Of a stretch of 64,000 nt of DNA, positions 46,734-58,960 are shown in pieces. The DNA comes from Dipteronia dyeriana (Eukaryota > Streptophyta > Magnoliopsida > Sapindales > Sapindaceae). The position numbers and the translations under genes are program-made. The stretch lies in the NCBI GenBank assembly GCA_032871835.1, contig CM065301.1, positions 33,488,405 to 33,552,404 on the forward strand, in the 5' to 3' direction. The notes below the pieces were generated by a model. That model had not been told where the DNA came from. It saw only the letters and a list, made by a program, of their open reading frames with translations, and searched no databases. The first letter of the stretch is position 1; every line of letters begins with the position of its first letter.

Positions 46734-49230
46734 CAGGGTAGTGCAGTAAAAATGGGCCAGCCCATGACAAGCCGGCCCGGCCGGTCCAGGAAGATAACGG
46801 GCCGTGCTTGGCACGGTCGGTGAAGGAAGCGAGCCAGACCGCCGCTTGGCCCGTGACAGGCCGCTGGTAGGAGGCTCAGCAGACCGACCCGCCACGACAT
46901 GCCAAGCCGGCGTGCCAGGCCTGTTGGACCTGTTGGCCGGTCCGTTCGGCCAAACAAGTTTATTTTTTTATTTTTTTATTTGTTTTCAAAAACCCTCCAA
47001 CGGCTGGAATTTGAATTCCAGCCATTGGAGCAAAAAAAAATTACAAAACCCCCCTGAAATCTTTTAAATTATATTTTGACCCACAAATCAAATTTTTCTA
47101 TAAATACTTCCATCCATTTCATTTTCCATTCACTCTCTCTATCATTCTTTCAATCTCTAATTCTCTCAAATCTCAATCTCTAATATATTCTCCAATTCTC
47201 TAAACTTTTTCATTCAATTTGGTTATTACTCTCTCTACAAAATTCTCTACATTTTCCATCAATACACCAAATTTTAAAGGTACAATTTTGTTATTACTTT
47301 TACTCAAACATATTCTCATAGTAAATTTATATGTTCATGTTTAGATTTTAGTTACTTAATGAAAACATTTTTATTTAGTCAGTTAGTTTATCAATTTTTG
47401 AGCTTTAATGTTAATATTATTTGTTTAGTATATTAAGATTTTTAAGTTTAGTAGTAATTTTAATATTTGTTATTAGTAAATTTAGAAAGTTAATTTGTAT
47501 TACTGAATTTAATTTTTACAATAAGTAAATGATGCATGTTAAGTGTAGTAATTACGTTTGATATTGTTTTTTTTCATAAATTATGAATTTTTAGTATAGT
47601 TGTTTATTTTAATATTTTTGGTGAGTATATTATGAATTTAAAGTGTAGTAGTGAATTTTAAATTTTTTGTTAGTAGATTATGTTAGTAAATTTAAAAGCA
47701 GTGGTTCAATTCATCAATTTTATGTTAGTAAATTTATCAATTTTATTTGTAGTAGTGAATTTAATATGTTTTGTTAGTAGATTATATTTTTTTGTTTATT
47801 TAATTTGTTTTTGAAGTAAATTAATTATTGTAATGTCGTATTATTTATAGTAATTATTGTTAGTAAATTAAGATTACTATTAGTAAATATTGATTTTTAA
47901 TTTGACTATTAACTACTATAGTGCTCATATTTTTACTTCAGATAATGGATCCTAACCAGCAGCCTTATTTTCCAGACGGGTTGAATATGCTCAACGATGA
48001 ATTTGATATTTCAGAGCCCGACGATTCCAAACTGATATGCCGATAAGGTGGAACTCTACTTATTTAATGTTGCAAAATTGGTTGGAATATGATACAACAA
48101 TTACATGTTTTTATAACATGAAATTGGCCGAAACAGGTCAACATAGTCCAAAAATACTTACCACAGACGATTGGTATGTGGCAAAGATTTTTGTTCAATT
48201 TTTAAAGATTTTTTACAATGCCAATGTAACTCTTTTCGGGGTATATTACCCCACATCTTCCCAGGCAATCCATCATATAGTGGAAATGTCTAAACTGTTA
48301 AACAGTTATAGAGAAGATGAACATCTAGGCGCTGCAGTTGTTGCCATGGAGACAAAGTTGAAAAAATATTGGGCTTACATTCCTCTACTCTATGCCTTAA
48401 GTGCTATAGTAGATCCTAAGGTTAAATTATCTGGTTTAGAAGTTTTGCTTGAGTTTATTGGTATTAATTTGTCAATATATTATTCAGAACAAATTACTGA
48501 CATTTGAACCAAGTTGTTTCTAGATTTTTCGTATTTATGAGAGCAGGTTTGACAACATTGACACCCCCCAATCAACACAACCGGAGACAGAGCCGAAGCA
48601 AACAAGTTGGAGCCTTCAGAAATGCCGGAAAAAAAAAGACAAATCAACAAGTACTTCTTCAGGGCAAAGATCTAGCCCATCTTCTTGTACAGAACTCATT
48701 AGGTACCTTGAAGCCCAGTTCGATGCTATTGAAGACAAGGAAGAGTTTGATTTGTTGTTATGATGGAAGACCTATACGTACAGGTATCCAGTTCTGTCAC
48801 ACTTAGCACGTGACGTACTGGTTATTCCAATGTCAACGGTGTCTTCAGAACAAGCTTTCAGCACCAGTGGACGCATAATTGAACCAAGAAGAAGCTGTTT
48901 GTCTCTAGAGATGGTGGAGGTACTAACATGCTTTCGGGATTGAGAGTATGCTAATTTTTTTTTTGCAAAATCTAACTGTAGATAAAGAACTTATTTTAAA
49001 TTTCGATAATCTATATATTGATGACCCTTCAGGTAGTGGTCAGGCCAGAACAAGGTTATACTTTTACATATGTATTTATTATTTACTTGTAAGTTGTAAA
49101 ACGGTTGCACTTTTTTTCCCTTACCAAGTTTTTATCCCACTGGGTTTTCTTGGTAAGGTTTTTAATGAGACAGTTATGTAAATATGTAATACTGAATTCC
49201 ATAAGTGAAAAATAAATAAATAATTAAAAA
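46734..49230 (+). mobile_element. hAT DNA transposon copy, right end missing
   Basis: The left end reads CAGGGTAGTGCAGTAAAAATGG at 46734, followed by a 200-bp GC-rich subterminal region with repeated ggcc, cggcc and gcacggtc words, as in many plant hAT elements. An AT-rich leader (46960-47940) precedes a defective transposase (47945-48943). Typical 3' sequence (cttaccaagtttttatccca, then ggttttcttggtaaggtttt) lies near 49120-49165. A matching right inverted terminus was not found before the C2 LTR fragment at about 49300, so the right end is deleted. The 8 bp before the left terminus are tttttgtt. Confidence 0.7.
47945..48943 (+). pseudogene. hAT transposase, internally deleted
   Basis: It starts with ATG 47945 (MDPNQQPYFPDGLNML), then jumps near 48030 to the mid-protein segment PIRWNSTYLMLQNWLEYDTT, missing the BED zinc finger and first catalytic block. 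48037-48507 is open (KLKKYWAYIPLLYALSAIVD, where FDPR is expected). Frameshifts follow, then the dimerisation domain at about 48750-48940 (YRYPVLSHLARDVLVIPMST, SSEQAFSTSGRIIEPRRS). It ends at TGA 48941 where Trp would be expected (CFRD, then the stop). It cannot act as a transposase. Confidence 0.8.
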
Positions 49231-49259
49231 ATTGTTCGTTCTCTTTATTCATTTCAAAT

Positions 49260-49290
49260 CTTAAACCCTAAACCCTAAACCCTAAATCCA
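49260..49290. repeat. Interstitial telomeric repeat, (CCCTAAA)3-like
   Basis: Three consecutive aaaccct units and a fourth partial one lie exactly between the hAT 3' flank and the truncated C2 LTR. This is the plant telomere sequence in C-strand orientation. Confidence 0.8.
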
Positions 49291-49299
49291 AACAAACGT

Positions 49300-50455
49300 A
49301 ATTTGAAATAATCTAATTATTTAATGATCATAATTATCATTTTAATAAATTGAATAATCTAATTACTCAATCAATTCCTGATACATGTCACTTTTGTAAC
49401 ACAATTAATTGGACTATCCAATAAATTAATTGTGACCCTTGTTACCTAAATCGATTGGGCTAGCAATGAGACCTAATGGACCCACAATATTTTGAGCTCC
49501 AATAATCATCGAAATCATTAATTAAATTCTTTAATTAATATTCCTTGATTATTATCTTCGGTGTTATTCCACTAAAAACCCGAAGCTGCACTCTCTCAAC
49601 TATAGATGCTTTTACACAGACCGATACAATTCAGTGTCCATCGCTATAACTATTACATATGGTGTGATCCTCCATAGTAGTTCATAATTAGAGCTGGATC
49701 ATAATGTCCGTTATACCCCTTTAATTACATATATCCTAAGTACCATTGATTCTCTAATGGACAATAAATCCTATTTCCTCAGGGAATTAGGAGAGCGCTC
49801 ATATTGTCCAAGCCCCGAATCAACCCTTAAGGGAACTACCATTTACTTCTCATAAGAAAGAGTGGATTCCACTATTTTGTACAAACTTTTCCAGTCAAAA
49901 GTCAAACCGCAATCCCAACATACGGAGTATATTGATCAGAAAAGCACCTGACCTCACATATGGTATATCAAAGACCACGATCTAACCTGAAGGAGTCGAT
50001 AAGACACTCAGGATTAAGATCACCCATATATAGCCATCATTAGTTGATATATATAAATCTCATCGGTAAACGGATCTTGGTGAGAGATTCATATAGATCA
50101 TGACTCAGTCCTATATGATCACATCATACAAGGTGCATCCATTCTCATATCTCATATGAATGATTCAGGATAGAATCATCGTACATTACGGAATGGACCA
50201 CAACTATAGATTTACCACAAATAAAGTACCCAACATTATTTGTTATCTAAAGACTCTTTAGATTGCACGTCTCTTACTATATCCATCCGTATATGACACT
50301 CATATACATATTTCGAGATTACATCTAGCAATCTTGGATGTTGAATATGAACAGGTTATAAAATAAACAACACAACAAGAATGAATTGAACTTTTCTTTT
50401 TATTTATTTCATAAATCCATTTACAAGTTACATCTTTAGGGCATTAACCCCAACA
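49300..50455 (-). repeat. C2-m 3' LTR, truncated
   Basis: This is collinear with 54400-55574 of the complete C2 LTR (gggacccacaatattttgag-like landmarks near 49475 and 54590; ggaattaggagagcgctca near 49780 and 54896). It ends ccccaaca at 50455, next to the polypurine tract gtgggagat on the minus strand. The outer ~0.9 kb of the LTR is missing on the left. Confidence 0.75.
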
Positions 50456-51250
50456 ATCTCCCACTTGCACTAAAGTATGTGAGGCATGTCTTGTAACCCT
50501 AGACCATCTAGGTGAGTCGAAAACACTTTAGCCGGTAAGGTCTTCGTAAATGGATCAGCATGATTGTCTTGTGAGGCTATCTTGGTGACGACCACATCTC
50601 CTCTTTGCACTATCTCTCTAATGAGATGATACTTTTTTCTTAGACAGGTAATGTGCCAACCCTTAACTCACTTAAAGGTCCACTTTTTACTAGTCTATCT
50701 ATCCGGTCATGGTTGATATGACCAAGCCTTAGATGTCAGTGATATGTGTCATTATCTGGAGAGATCTTATGTCGTTTAGTTTTTGGTTTTTTAACCTTAA
50801 ACATTTCGGTGTCGAGCAGTGTAATATGTATTAACGGTCTTAACACATATAAATTGTTTTTATTAATTCCTGTACAAATATTCAGATCATTCTTTCTAAT
50901 AATAACAGACTTATTATTAAAAGAAACATAATATTTTGGTTCTAACAACTTAAAAATGGAAATCAAATTCCATGTAAATCCAGGAATATAAAATACATTG
51001 TCTAACAATATATAATTATTACAAAAACATAATCTAATTACGCCCACTGCTCGTGTCGATACGACATCCCCTGACCCCACACGTATTGAGAAGGCTCCCT
51101 CCTCTAGTGGTGTCTAAGAATCAGTCCACTGTAAAGAAGAACAAACATGATTAGTGGCCCCCGAATCAACTATCCAAGGTGAAGAATCATCTTCCACTAA
51201 ACAAGATTCAAGAACAAGTAAATCATATTTACCTTTCGTTTTCTTCTTCT
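50456..51250 (-). pseudogene. C2-m protease, pre-integrase and pol C-terminus, middle deleted
   Basis: The protease motif WIVDSGATNHVC is near 51170, followed by 51080-50736 with the GAG-pre-integrase segment (FYIPGFTWNLISIFKLLEP; HINHDRIDRLV near 50700). Near 50640 the frame jumps into the extreme C-terminus of RNase H (YHLIREIVQRGDVVVTKIAS), which ends just before the LTR. The integrase core, RT and most of RNase H, several kilobases in all, are therefore gone. Stops also interrupt the rest. The element can only have been non-autonomous after this deletion. Confidence 0.75.
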
Positions 51251-51262
51251 TGGTAGCCTCCT

Positions 51263-52051
51263 TCAAATATTGAGGACAATTCCTATTCCAGTGACCAACC
51301 TTGTCGCAATGGAAACATTTTCCCTTACCTTGGTCAGTGGAGGCGCCCTTTTTTTTGCTATGGGTTTACCCCTCTCCTTCCCTGCAGACCTCTTCATCTT
51401 CTTACTATTAGAGGAAGATGGTTCAACAACATTTGCCTCACCGGTCTTGCCCTTATTGTTCTTAATCAAGGACTCAATGGTAGCGAGCTCATTGAGCAAC
51501 AGTGTAAGACTGAACTTTAACTTGATCATCTCGTAGTTGCTTTTAAACTGATCGAAACTCTTTGAAATAGTTGTCAGTATGATGCTCACTTGACTGGGTT
51601 CATCAATTGCCCCGCCATTGACTTCTATCGTGTTGAAGTAGGACATCATGCTCAGGACATGTTCCCGAACTAATGTACCTTCCTTCATGCGAGCGAGCAT
51701 AGAGGAACGAATAGCTTCGTGTCGCTTTTGCTCGGAGGGCTGCCTGAACATTGCTTGCAATGACTCCATGATTTCGAATGCTAAAGTCAATGCTTCGTGC
51801 ATTGTGACAAGCACGTCTGTCATTGAAGCCAATAGATATTTTTGGGCCTTCTCATCAGACGAGACCCTTCGCTGGTATGCCTCACGAACAGTTCGTGTGG
51901 CTTTGGCAACAGGTTCTGGAGGACATTCCTCCGTAAGCACAAACTTGAGGTGTTTGGTGACCAATATTGCATTAATGTTTAGTTTCCACTTAGTGTAGTT
52001 ATCACCAGTTAATTTGTCGTTTGCGAGAATTTGAAGTAATGCAAAATACAT
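51263..52051 (-). pseudogene. C2-m copia Gag
   Basis: A 262-codon frame begins at ATG 52051 (MYFALLQILANDKLTGDNYT). It has the copia Gag core (KWKLNINAILVTKHLKFVLT, RRVSSDEKAQKYLLASMTDV, EHVLSMMSYFNTIEVNGGAI) and a basic tail (NSKKMKRSAGKERGKPIAKK). The CCHC knuckle CFHCDKVGHWNRNC is intact at about 51320-51275 but lies in another frame, so a frameshift near 51340 separates it. This is the best-preserved C2 Gag in the window. It is paired with no usable pol. Confidence 0.75.
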
Positions 52052-53494
52052 TATTGCTGAAATAAATAAAACATTCGTTCATTCATTTATTTAAAACAAG
52101 TGCGAGTGCTTTGGTATAAATTTAAACATGATGCATGAACATGTTTAACGAACTAGAACTACCCTAAAAATAGTTACTATACCACGACAATCCAACATAC
52201 CACAAAGAAGTGCCGCCTTAGGGTCAGTCAAATCTTTGCATGTTGGACCGAGACATTCTCAATCAAATGATATTCTAGAATAACTCTTATTTCATATCAT
52301 TCAACCATCGTTTATTCAGTCAGATTTTTAATTAAAAAACTTAATCAAAACCTTCGTGAGTGTAACCTACCATTTCAGATCTCACGAGCTTAACTCGAGA
52401 ATTACTGCCTTATGGTCGGTCAATCTCTAAATACCCTCAGAAATCCTATCCGTTAGGAAGTCAACCTTACTATTGACCTTTGTGGAAACCCTCCTTAGGG
52501 AGGACGAAAGCAAAGCCGTCACGAGGCTCCACTTGGATCTCACGATGTTGAACTAATGACGAAGACCGCGAGATATATATGTCATATATCCCTCTCCCAC
52601 TCACTATTTTAAAACTAGGGTTTTCTATAATCCGTTAATGCACCTAGACTCTACATGATCAAACGGCTAACTTTAATGAAGTTACCTAGTGCATTAACTA
52701 ATTCATTATTAGAAACAAGTTCTAATTAACTAATAAGTTATTAATGATTTTTAAATATTAAAAATCTAGTTTATTAGTCAATAATCTAAGCTTTAGTAAA
52801 CTATTTACTAAGGTCAGATTATTATGAAAGTGTTAACCAAGTTTTAACTATTAAAACTCTAACACTTTATTCGGTTCATTTATTATTAAGTTATTAATCA
52901 AATTAATCCTAATAAATGAGTCTATTAATCTAACTTACTAAACACTTTAATAACTAGATTAATATTTAATGAGAATTACCAAGTTTTTAACTTTTAAAAA
53001 CTAATATCATTTTCATAGCCAATTATGTATTTACCCATTTTAATCACATTAAAAAAAATACATAAAATATCAGGCTATGATGCATGTATGACATATCAAA
53101 TATATTTGTGTAAGCACTTCTAATCTAAATGACATACGTATGCATGTCAATGCTTTGATCATCACATAATATAAAACATACATAAATTGACCGAGTACTG
53201 TGGATTAATTACTTAAAAAAAATTGGAATCTAAAATTATAAAAATACCCCCAAGGCATTCCTTGGTCTTCTTGTAATTTTCGAGTTTTCCAATCTCTTCA
53301 GGTCACTTCAGATCATCTCATGAATCCTTCATCGTGATTTTTCCAGGTCTTCAATATAGGTTACATTTTTTTTTACAATACAATAACAAAAAAAAACAAA
53401 ATAATACAACCCATAAACCCTAAATCTACAATACCATATAATTAACGATCAACCATGTTTTTGTAAATATTTTTTTTTAATATACATACACAAC
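52052..53494 (-). other. C2-m leader, PBS-proximal part missing
   Basis: This is the reverse-complement counterpart of 56640-58090 in C2-p. It contains no ORF. Compared with C2-p it lacks about 290 bp next to the LTR, including the PBS: leader sequence (tatacatacacaac) meets the LTR terminus tgttgg at 53494/53495 without one. Confidence 0.65.
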
Positions 53495-54138
53495 TGTTGG
53501 AACCCCATTCACCGGTCACGCAGCGGAGGTAAAGTTTTAATTTTTTTATACAGATCATAATCTGTATCTGGGACCAGTGAACTTGGGATCGTAATTATTT
53601 TTCAGAACTAATACTACAATATGTAAACACAGGAAATCGAAATCGAAATCGATATAATCAGAAGAAGAAAATCATATCAACGTTTGAAGGCTCATTCACT
53701 TTATAATATGCTCCTGTCTGAACCATTCTATCTTCCTCGCTATCTCTCGGGACTGGTAACTGCGTGTGGGAACGTCACGATCTCAGGAACTTGAATGGAG
53801 GATGCAAAGAAAAGACTCGAAGAAACTCTTTCTTCTGAGAAAACTAACTAGAACAATTCTAGTTTTTTGAAAATATATATTTTTCTTTTCCTTTGGTTAT
53901 ACATCATGCATTGATCAATCTCTGTCTCATGCATGTATTCATTGCATCTCACACAACCTTTTTTTTTCTTTAAACAATGCAATTCTTAATTGCAATTTTT
54001 GTCTTTCTCTGTATTGATTCACACACTGTTGAGTTTGCATCCTACGCAAACACTTTTGTTGTGTCTCACGTACATTAGTGTTTGTTTCCTATACAAACAA
54101 TATGTGTGTCTTGATTTTATCTTCTTTTAAATATATAA

Positions 54139-54227
<89 letters not shown>

Positions 54228-55574
54228 TAATCAATTCAATCTTATAAGATATTTTATATCTTTGAAGATATTATTCAATTTGTTTTGAATTCAAACTCTT
54301 TAAATTCAAAATCAAATATCTAATTTAATAAAAATAAAATAATCAAATTATTTTATCTTCATTCAAATTAAATATCAATCAACATCATCCAACTAATGAT
54401 TAATTAAACAATTAAATAATCTAATTATTTAATTTACATAATCATTAATATTCATGAATTAAATAATCTCACTATTCAATTAATTCCTAAATAAACACGT
54501 GTCACTTTCGTACACAATTATTTGGACAATCCAATTAATTAACTGTGACCATTGTTACCTAAATCGACCGGGCTAGTAAGGGGACCTAATGGACCCACAA
54601 TATTTTGAGCACCAATAATCCTGAGAATCATTAATTAAACTCTTTAATTAATATTCCTTGATTATTAACTCCGGTGTTATTCCACTAAAAATCCAAAGCC
54701 GCACTCTCTCAACTGCAGAAGTTTTTAGATAGACCGATACAACACGGTATCCATCGATATAGCTATTACACATGGTGTGATCCTCCATAGTAGTTCATAA
54801 TTAGAGCTGGGTCATAATGTTCGTTATACCCCTCTAATTACATATATCCTTTAAATACAATTGATTCTCTAATGGACAATAAATCCTATTTCCTCAGGGA
54901 ATTAGGAGAGCGCTCAGATTGTCCAAGCCTCGAATCAACCCTTAAGGGAACTACCATCTACTTCTCACAAGAAGGAGTGGATTTCACTATTATGTACAAA
55001 CCTTCCCATCCACAAGACAAACCGTAATCTTAACATATGGAGTATATTGATCAGGAAATGCATCTGACCTCACCCATTGTACATCAAAGACCACGATTTA
55101 ACCAGAAGGAGTTGATAAGACACTCAGGATTAAGATCACCCACATATAACCATCATTAGTTGATATATATGAATCTCATTGGTAAACGGATCTTGGTGAG
55201 AGATTTATATAAATCATTGCCCAGTCCTATATGATCACATCATACAAGGTGCCTCCATTCCCATATCTCATATGAATGATTTAGGATAGAATCACTGTAC
55301 ATTACGGAATGGACCCAACTATAGATTAACCACAAATAAAGTACTCAGCTTTATTTGCTATCTATGGGCTCTTTAGATTGCACGTCTTTTACTGTATCCA
55401 TCTGTATATAACACTCATATACACAGTTCGAGATTACATCCAGCAATCTTAGATTTTAAATTTATGCACAAGTTATAAAATAAACAACACAACAAGAATG
55501 AATTGAACTTTTTCTTTTATTTATTTCATAAATCCATTTACAAATTACATCTTTAGGGTATAAACCCCAACAAT
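53495..55574 (-). repeat. Complete C2 LTR (2080 bp), minus orientation
   Basis: Termini are tgttggaacc at 53495 and ccccaaca ending at 55574 (TG...CA on the minus strand). On the left it meets a C2 leader, like a 5' LTR; on the right it meets a pol C-terminus and polypurine tract, like a 3' LTR. It contains an (AC)n(AT)n run at 54138-54222. No gene is present. Confidence 0.8.
54138..54222. repeat. Compound (AC)n(AT)n microsatellite
   Basis: About 27 AC dinucleotides with one interruption are followed by about 15 AT dinucleotides, within the C2 LTR. Confidence 0.95.
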
Positions 55575-55827
55575 CTCCCACTTGCACTAAAGCATGTGAG
55601 GCATGTCTCGTAACCCCAGACCATCTAGGTGACCCAAAAACACTTTAGCCGGTAAGGTCTTCGTAAATGGATTAAAGTGATTATCTTGTGAGGCTATCTT
55701 GGTGACGATCACATCTCCTCTCTGCACTATCTCTCTAATGAGATGATACTTTCTCTCTATATGCTTCCCTCTCATGTGGCTTCTTGGTTCTTTCAGTAAA
55801 TGTGGTTTGCTTTTAATGATTGCCCTG
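55575..55827 (-). pseudogene. C2 pol C-terminal fragment
   Basis: 55775-55587 encodes the copia RNase H C-terminal tail (KYHLIREIVQRGDVIVTKIA; LGHLDGLGLRDMPHML, then stop), preceded in frame by KSKPHLLKEPRSHM-like sequence. It directly precedes the polypurine tract of the LTR 53495-55574, so it belongs to a C2 element lying to the right. It is cut near 55828, where a C2 LTR in the opposite orientation starts. Confidence 0.7.
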
Positions 55828-56356
55828 ATAAAAAAAAATTATACATACACGCATTATTCTATTGGTTTTAAAAGAGAAGCAGAGTGTGCTTGATTTTATG
55901 CAAGAACGTTTGAGTGAGTTATTCTATATGTGCAAGTGTATGTTCATAAAATAACACCAAAATGAGAGAAAATATTTTGTGTCCAAATGTTGTGCACTGA
56001 TATCAAAGAAAGAGTTTCTTTAAGTCTTTTCTCTTCATCCTCCGTTCTAGTTCCTGAGACCGTGACGTGCCCACACGCAGTTACTAGTCCCGGGATATAG
56101 CGAGGAAGATCGAGTGGTTCAGACAAGGAGCGTTGCAAGAAGTGAAGGTGCCTCAAAACGTTGGTAAGATTATTGTCTTCTTCTTTATATTGATTACAAT
56201 TTTTGCATATACATATTTATTTATTATTATAATAATTTTATATGTATTAGTTCCAAAAAAGAATTACGATCCCAAGTTCACTGGTTACAGATTATGATTC
56301 GTATAAAAATTTTAAAACCTGCTTCCGCTGCGTGACCGATGAACGGGGTTCCAACA
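55828..56356 (+). repeat. C2-p 5' LTR, 3' portion only
   Basis: Plus-orientation LTR end matching the reverse complement of 53495 to about 54000 (ctgcgtgaccgatgaacggg just before the terminus ttccaaca at 56356). The first ~1.5 kb of the LTR is absent. Confidence 0.7.
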
Positions 56357-56358
56357 AT

Positions 56359-56370
56359 TGGTATCAGAGC
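56359..56370 (+). promoter_or_regulatory. C2-p primer-binding site, tRNA-iMet type
   Basis: TGGTATCAGAGC lies two bases after the LTR terminus CCAACA. It is a perfect initiator-Met PBS and sets the plus orientation of C2-p. Confidence 0.9.
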
Positions 56371-58090
56371 AAAGGTAGTGGTGACTGGCTGATCCCCGGA
56401 AACTCTCACCCGTGATCGTGTGACGAAGCGTGGCTCTCCGTCTAAGGGCTTCTTTAAGGAGTGCTCTGATAGGTATCTTTGGGTGTCACCCAAAGAGTTG
56501 GGACCGGGCCCACATCCATGAGATTGGGAATTGGTACCAACAATTGGTATCAAAGCCAATTTTTTTTCTGGAATAAGAAATTAATTTCGATGCTCCTGTA
56601 TGTATGATTGTGTAGGCGCAATTTAAATTGAATGTATGATATTTTTGTATGTATATTAAGTTTTTTTTTTAATTTACAAAAACATAATTGATCATTAATT
56701 ATATGGTACTGTAGATTTAGCGTTTATGGGTTGTATAATTTTTTTTTTATTGTTATTGTATTGTAAAAAAAATTGTAACCTATATTGAAGATCTGGAAAA
56801 ATCACGAAGAAAGATTCATGAGATGAATCGGAGTGACTTGAAGAGACTGGATGACTCGAAAATTACAAGAAGATCAAGGAATGTATTGGGGGTATTTTTA
56901 TAATTTTTGATTCAAATTTTTAGGTTAAATAATCCACAGTATTCGGTCAATTAATGTATGCTTTATATTATGTGATAATAAAAGTATTGTCATGTATACG
57001 TATGTCATTTAGTTTAGATATGCCTATACAAATATATTTTATATGTCATACATGCATCATAGCCCAATTTTTTTATGTATTTTTTTAATGTGATTAAAAT
57101 GGGTAAATACATAATCGGCTATGAAAATGCGATTAGTTTTTTAATGGTAAAAACTTTGTAATTCTCATTAAATATTAATCTAGTTATTAAAGTGTTTAAT
57201 AAGTTAGATTAATAGAGTCCTTTATTATAATTAGGATTAATCTGATTGATTACCTAATAATAAATGAACCGAATAAAGTGTTAGAGTTTTAATAGTTAAA
57301 ACTTGGTAAACATTAACATAATAATCTGACCTTAGTAAATAGTTTACAGAGACTTAGATTATTCACTAATATATTAGATTTTTAATAGTTAAAAATCATA
57401 AATAATTTATTAGTTAATTAGAATTTGTTTCTAATAATGAACTAGTTGATGTGCTAGATAACTTGATTAAAGTTAGCCGTTTGATCCTGTAGAGTCTAGG
57501 TGTATTAACGGATAATAGAAAACCCTAATTTTAAAATAGTGAGTCGGAGAGGGATATATGACATATATATCATGCGGTCTCCATCATTAGTTCAACATCG
57601 TGAGATTCGAGTAGGGCCTCGTAACGGCTTTGCTTTCGTCCTCCCTAAGGAGGGTTTCCACAAAGGTCAATACCAAGGTTGACTTCCTATCAGATAGGAT
57701 TTCTAAAGGAATTTTGGTATTGACCGACCCTAAGGCGGCAATTCTCGAGTTAAGCTCGTGAGATTTGAAATGGTGGGTTACACTCACGAAGGTTTTGATT
57801 AAGTTTGTTAATTAAATACCTGACTAAATAAACGATGATTGAATGATATGGAATAAGAGTTATCTAGAATATCATTTGATTGAGAATGTCTCGGTCCAAC
57901 ATGCAAAGACTTGACCGACCCTAAGGTGACACTTCTTATTGGTATGTTGGATTGTTGTGGTATAGTAACTAGTTTTAGGGTAGTTCTAGTTCGTTAATCA
58001 TGTTCATGCATCATGTTTAAATTTATACCAAAGCACTCGCACTTCTTTTAAATATGTGACTGAATGAATATTTTATTTATTTCAGCAATC
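56371..58090 (+). other. C2-p leader with a second PBS-like site
   Basis: Untranslated leader with no conserved ORF. At 56538-56557 the words ccaacaattggtatcaaagc repeat the LTR terminus plus PBS (ccaacaattggtatcagagc at 56351-56370), with one base changed. The rest is the inverted counterpart of 52052-53494. Confidence 0.65.
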
Positions 58091-58960
58091 ATGCCTTCTG
58101 CATTACTTCAAATTATTGCAAAAGAAAAATTAACTGGTGATAACTACACTAAGTGGAAACTTAACATTAATTCAATATTGGTCACCAAAGACCTCAAGTT
58201 TGTGTTTACGGAGGAATGTCGTCCAGTGCCTGCTGCCAATGCCACACGAACTATTCGTGAGGCATACGAGCGATGGGTCTCATATGATGAGATGTCCCGA
58301 ACATATCTATTGACTTCTATGACAGACGTGCTTGTCACAAAGAACTAAGCAATGACTTCAGCATTCGAAATCAAGGAGTCATTGTAAGCTATGTTTGGGC
58401 AACCCTCCAAGCAAAAACGGCATGATGCTATTTGTTCCGCTATGCTCGCTCGTATGATGGAGGGTACGTCAGTTCGGGATCATGTTCTGAACATGATGTC
58501 CTACTTCAACACGGCAGAAGTCAATCGCGGGGCCATTGACGAACCCAGTCAAGTGAGCATCATACTGAAGACTCTTCTGAAGAGTTTCTATCAGTTTAAG
58601 AGCAACTATGAGATGGACAAATTAAAGTTCAATATTACACAGTTGCTCAATGAGCTTGATACATTTGAGTCCTTGATTAAGGAAAATGTCGAACCATCTT
58701 TCTCCTCAAATAATAAAAAGAGGAAGAGGTTTGCTGGGAAGACGAAGGGTAAGCCAAAACCCAAGAAAGCCCAAATCAAAAAGAAGGGAGCCTCCACCGA
58801 TCAAGGCAAAGGAAAATGTTTCCTTTACGACAAGGTCGGGCATTGGAAGAGGAACTTTCCTCGGTACTTGGAGGAGGTACCTAAGAAGAAAAAGATGAAA
58901 GGTAAATATGATATACTTGTTCTTGAATCTTGTTTAGTGGAAGATGATTCTTTACCCCAG
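58091..58960 (+). pseudogene. C2-p copia Gag
   Basis: The start is ATG 58091 (MPSALLQIIAKEKLTGDNYT). A stop at 58346 and a frameshift separate it from the second part at 58391-58960 (RDHVLNMMSYFNTAEVNRGA; basic linker KKRKRFAGKTKGKPKPKK). The zinc knuckle is degraded (CFLYDKVGHWKRNF), with two of the four ligands replaced. It cannot act as a normal nucleocapsid. Confidence 0.75.

Noticed and set aside
46707..47067. Overlapping Gly/Pro/Arg-rich frames on both strands
   Set aside because: GC-rich hAT subterminal repeats have few stop codons, which gives chance open frames.
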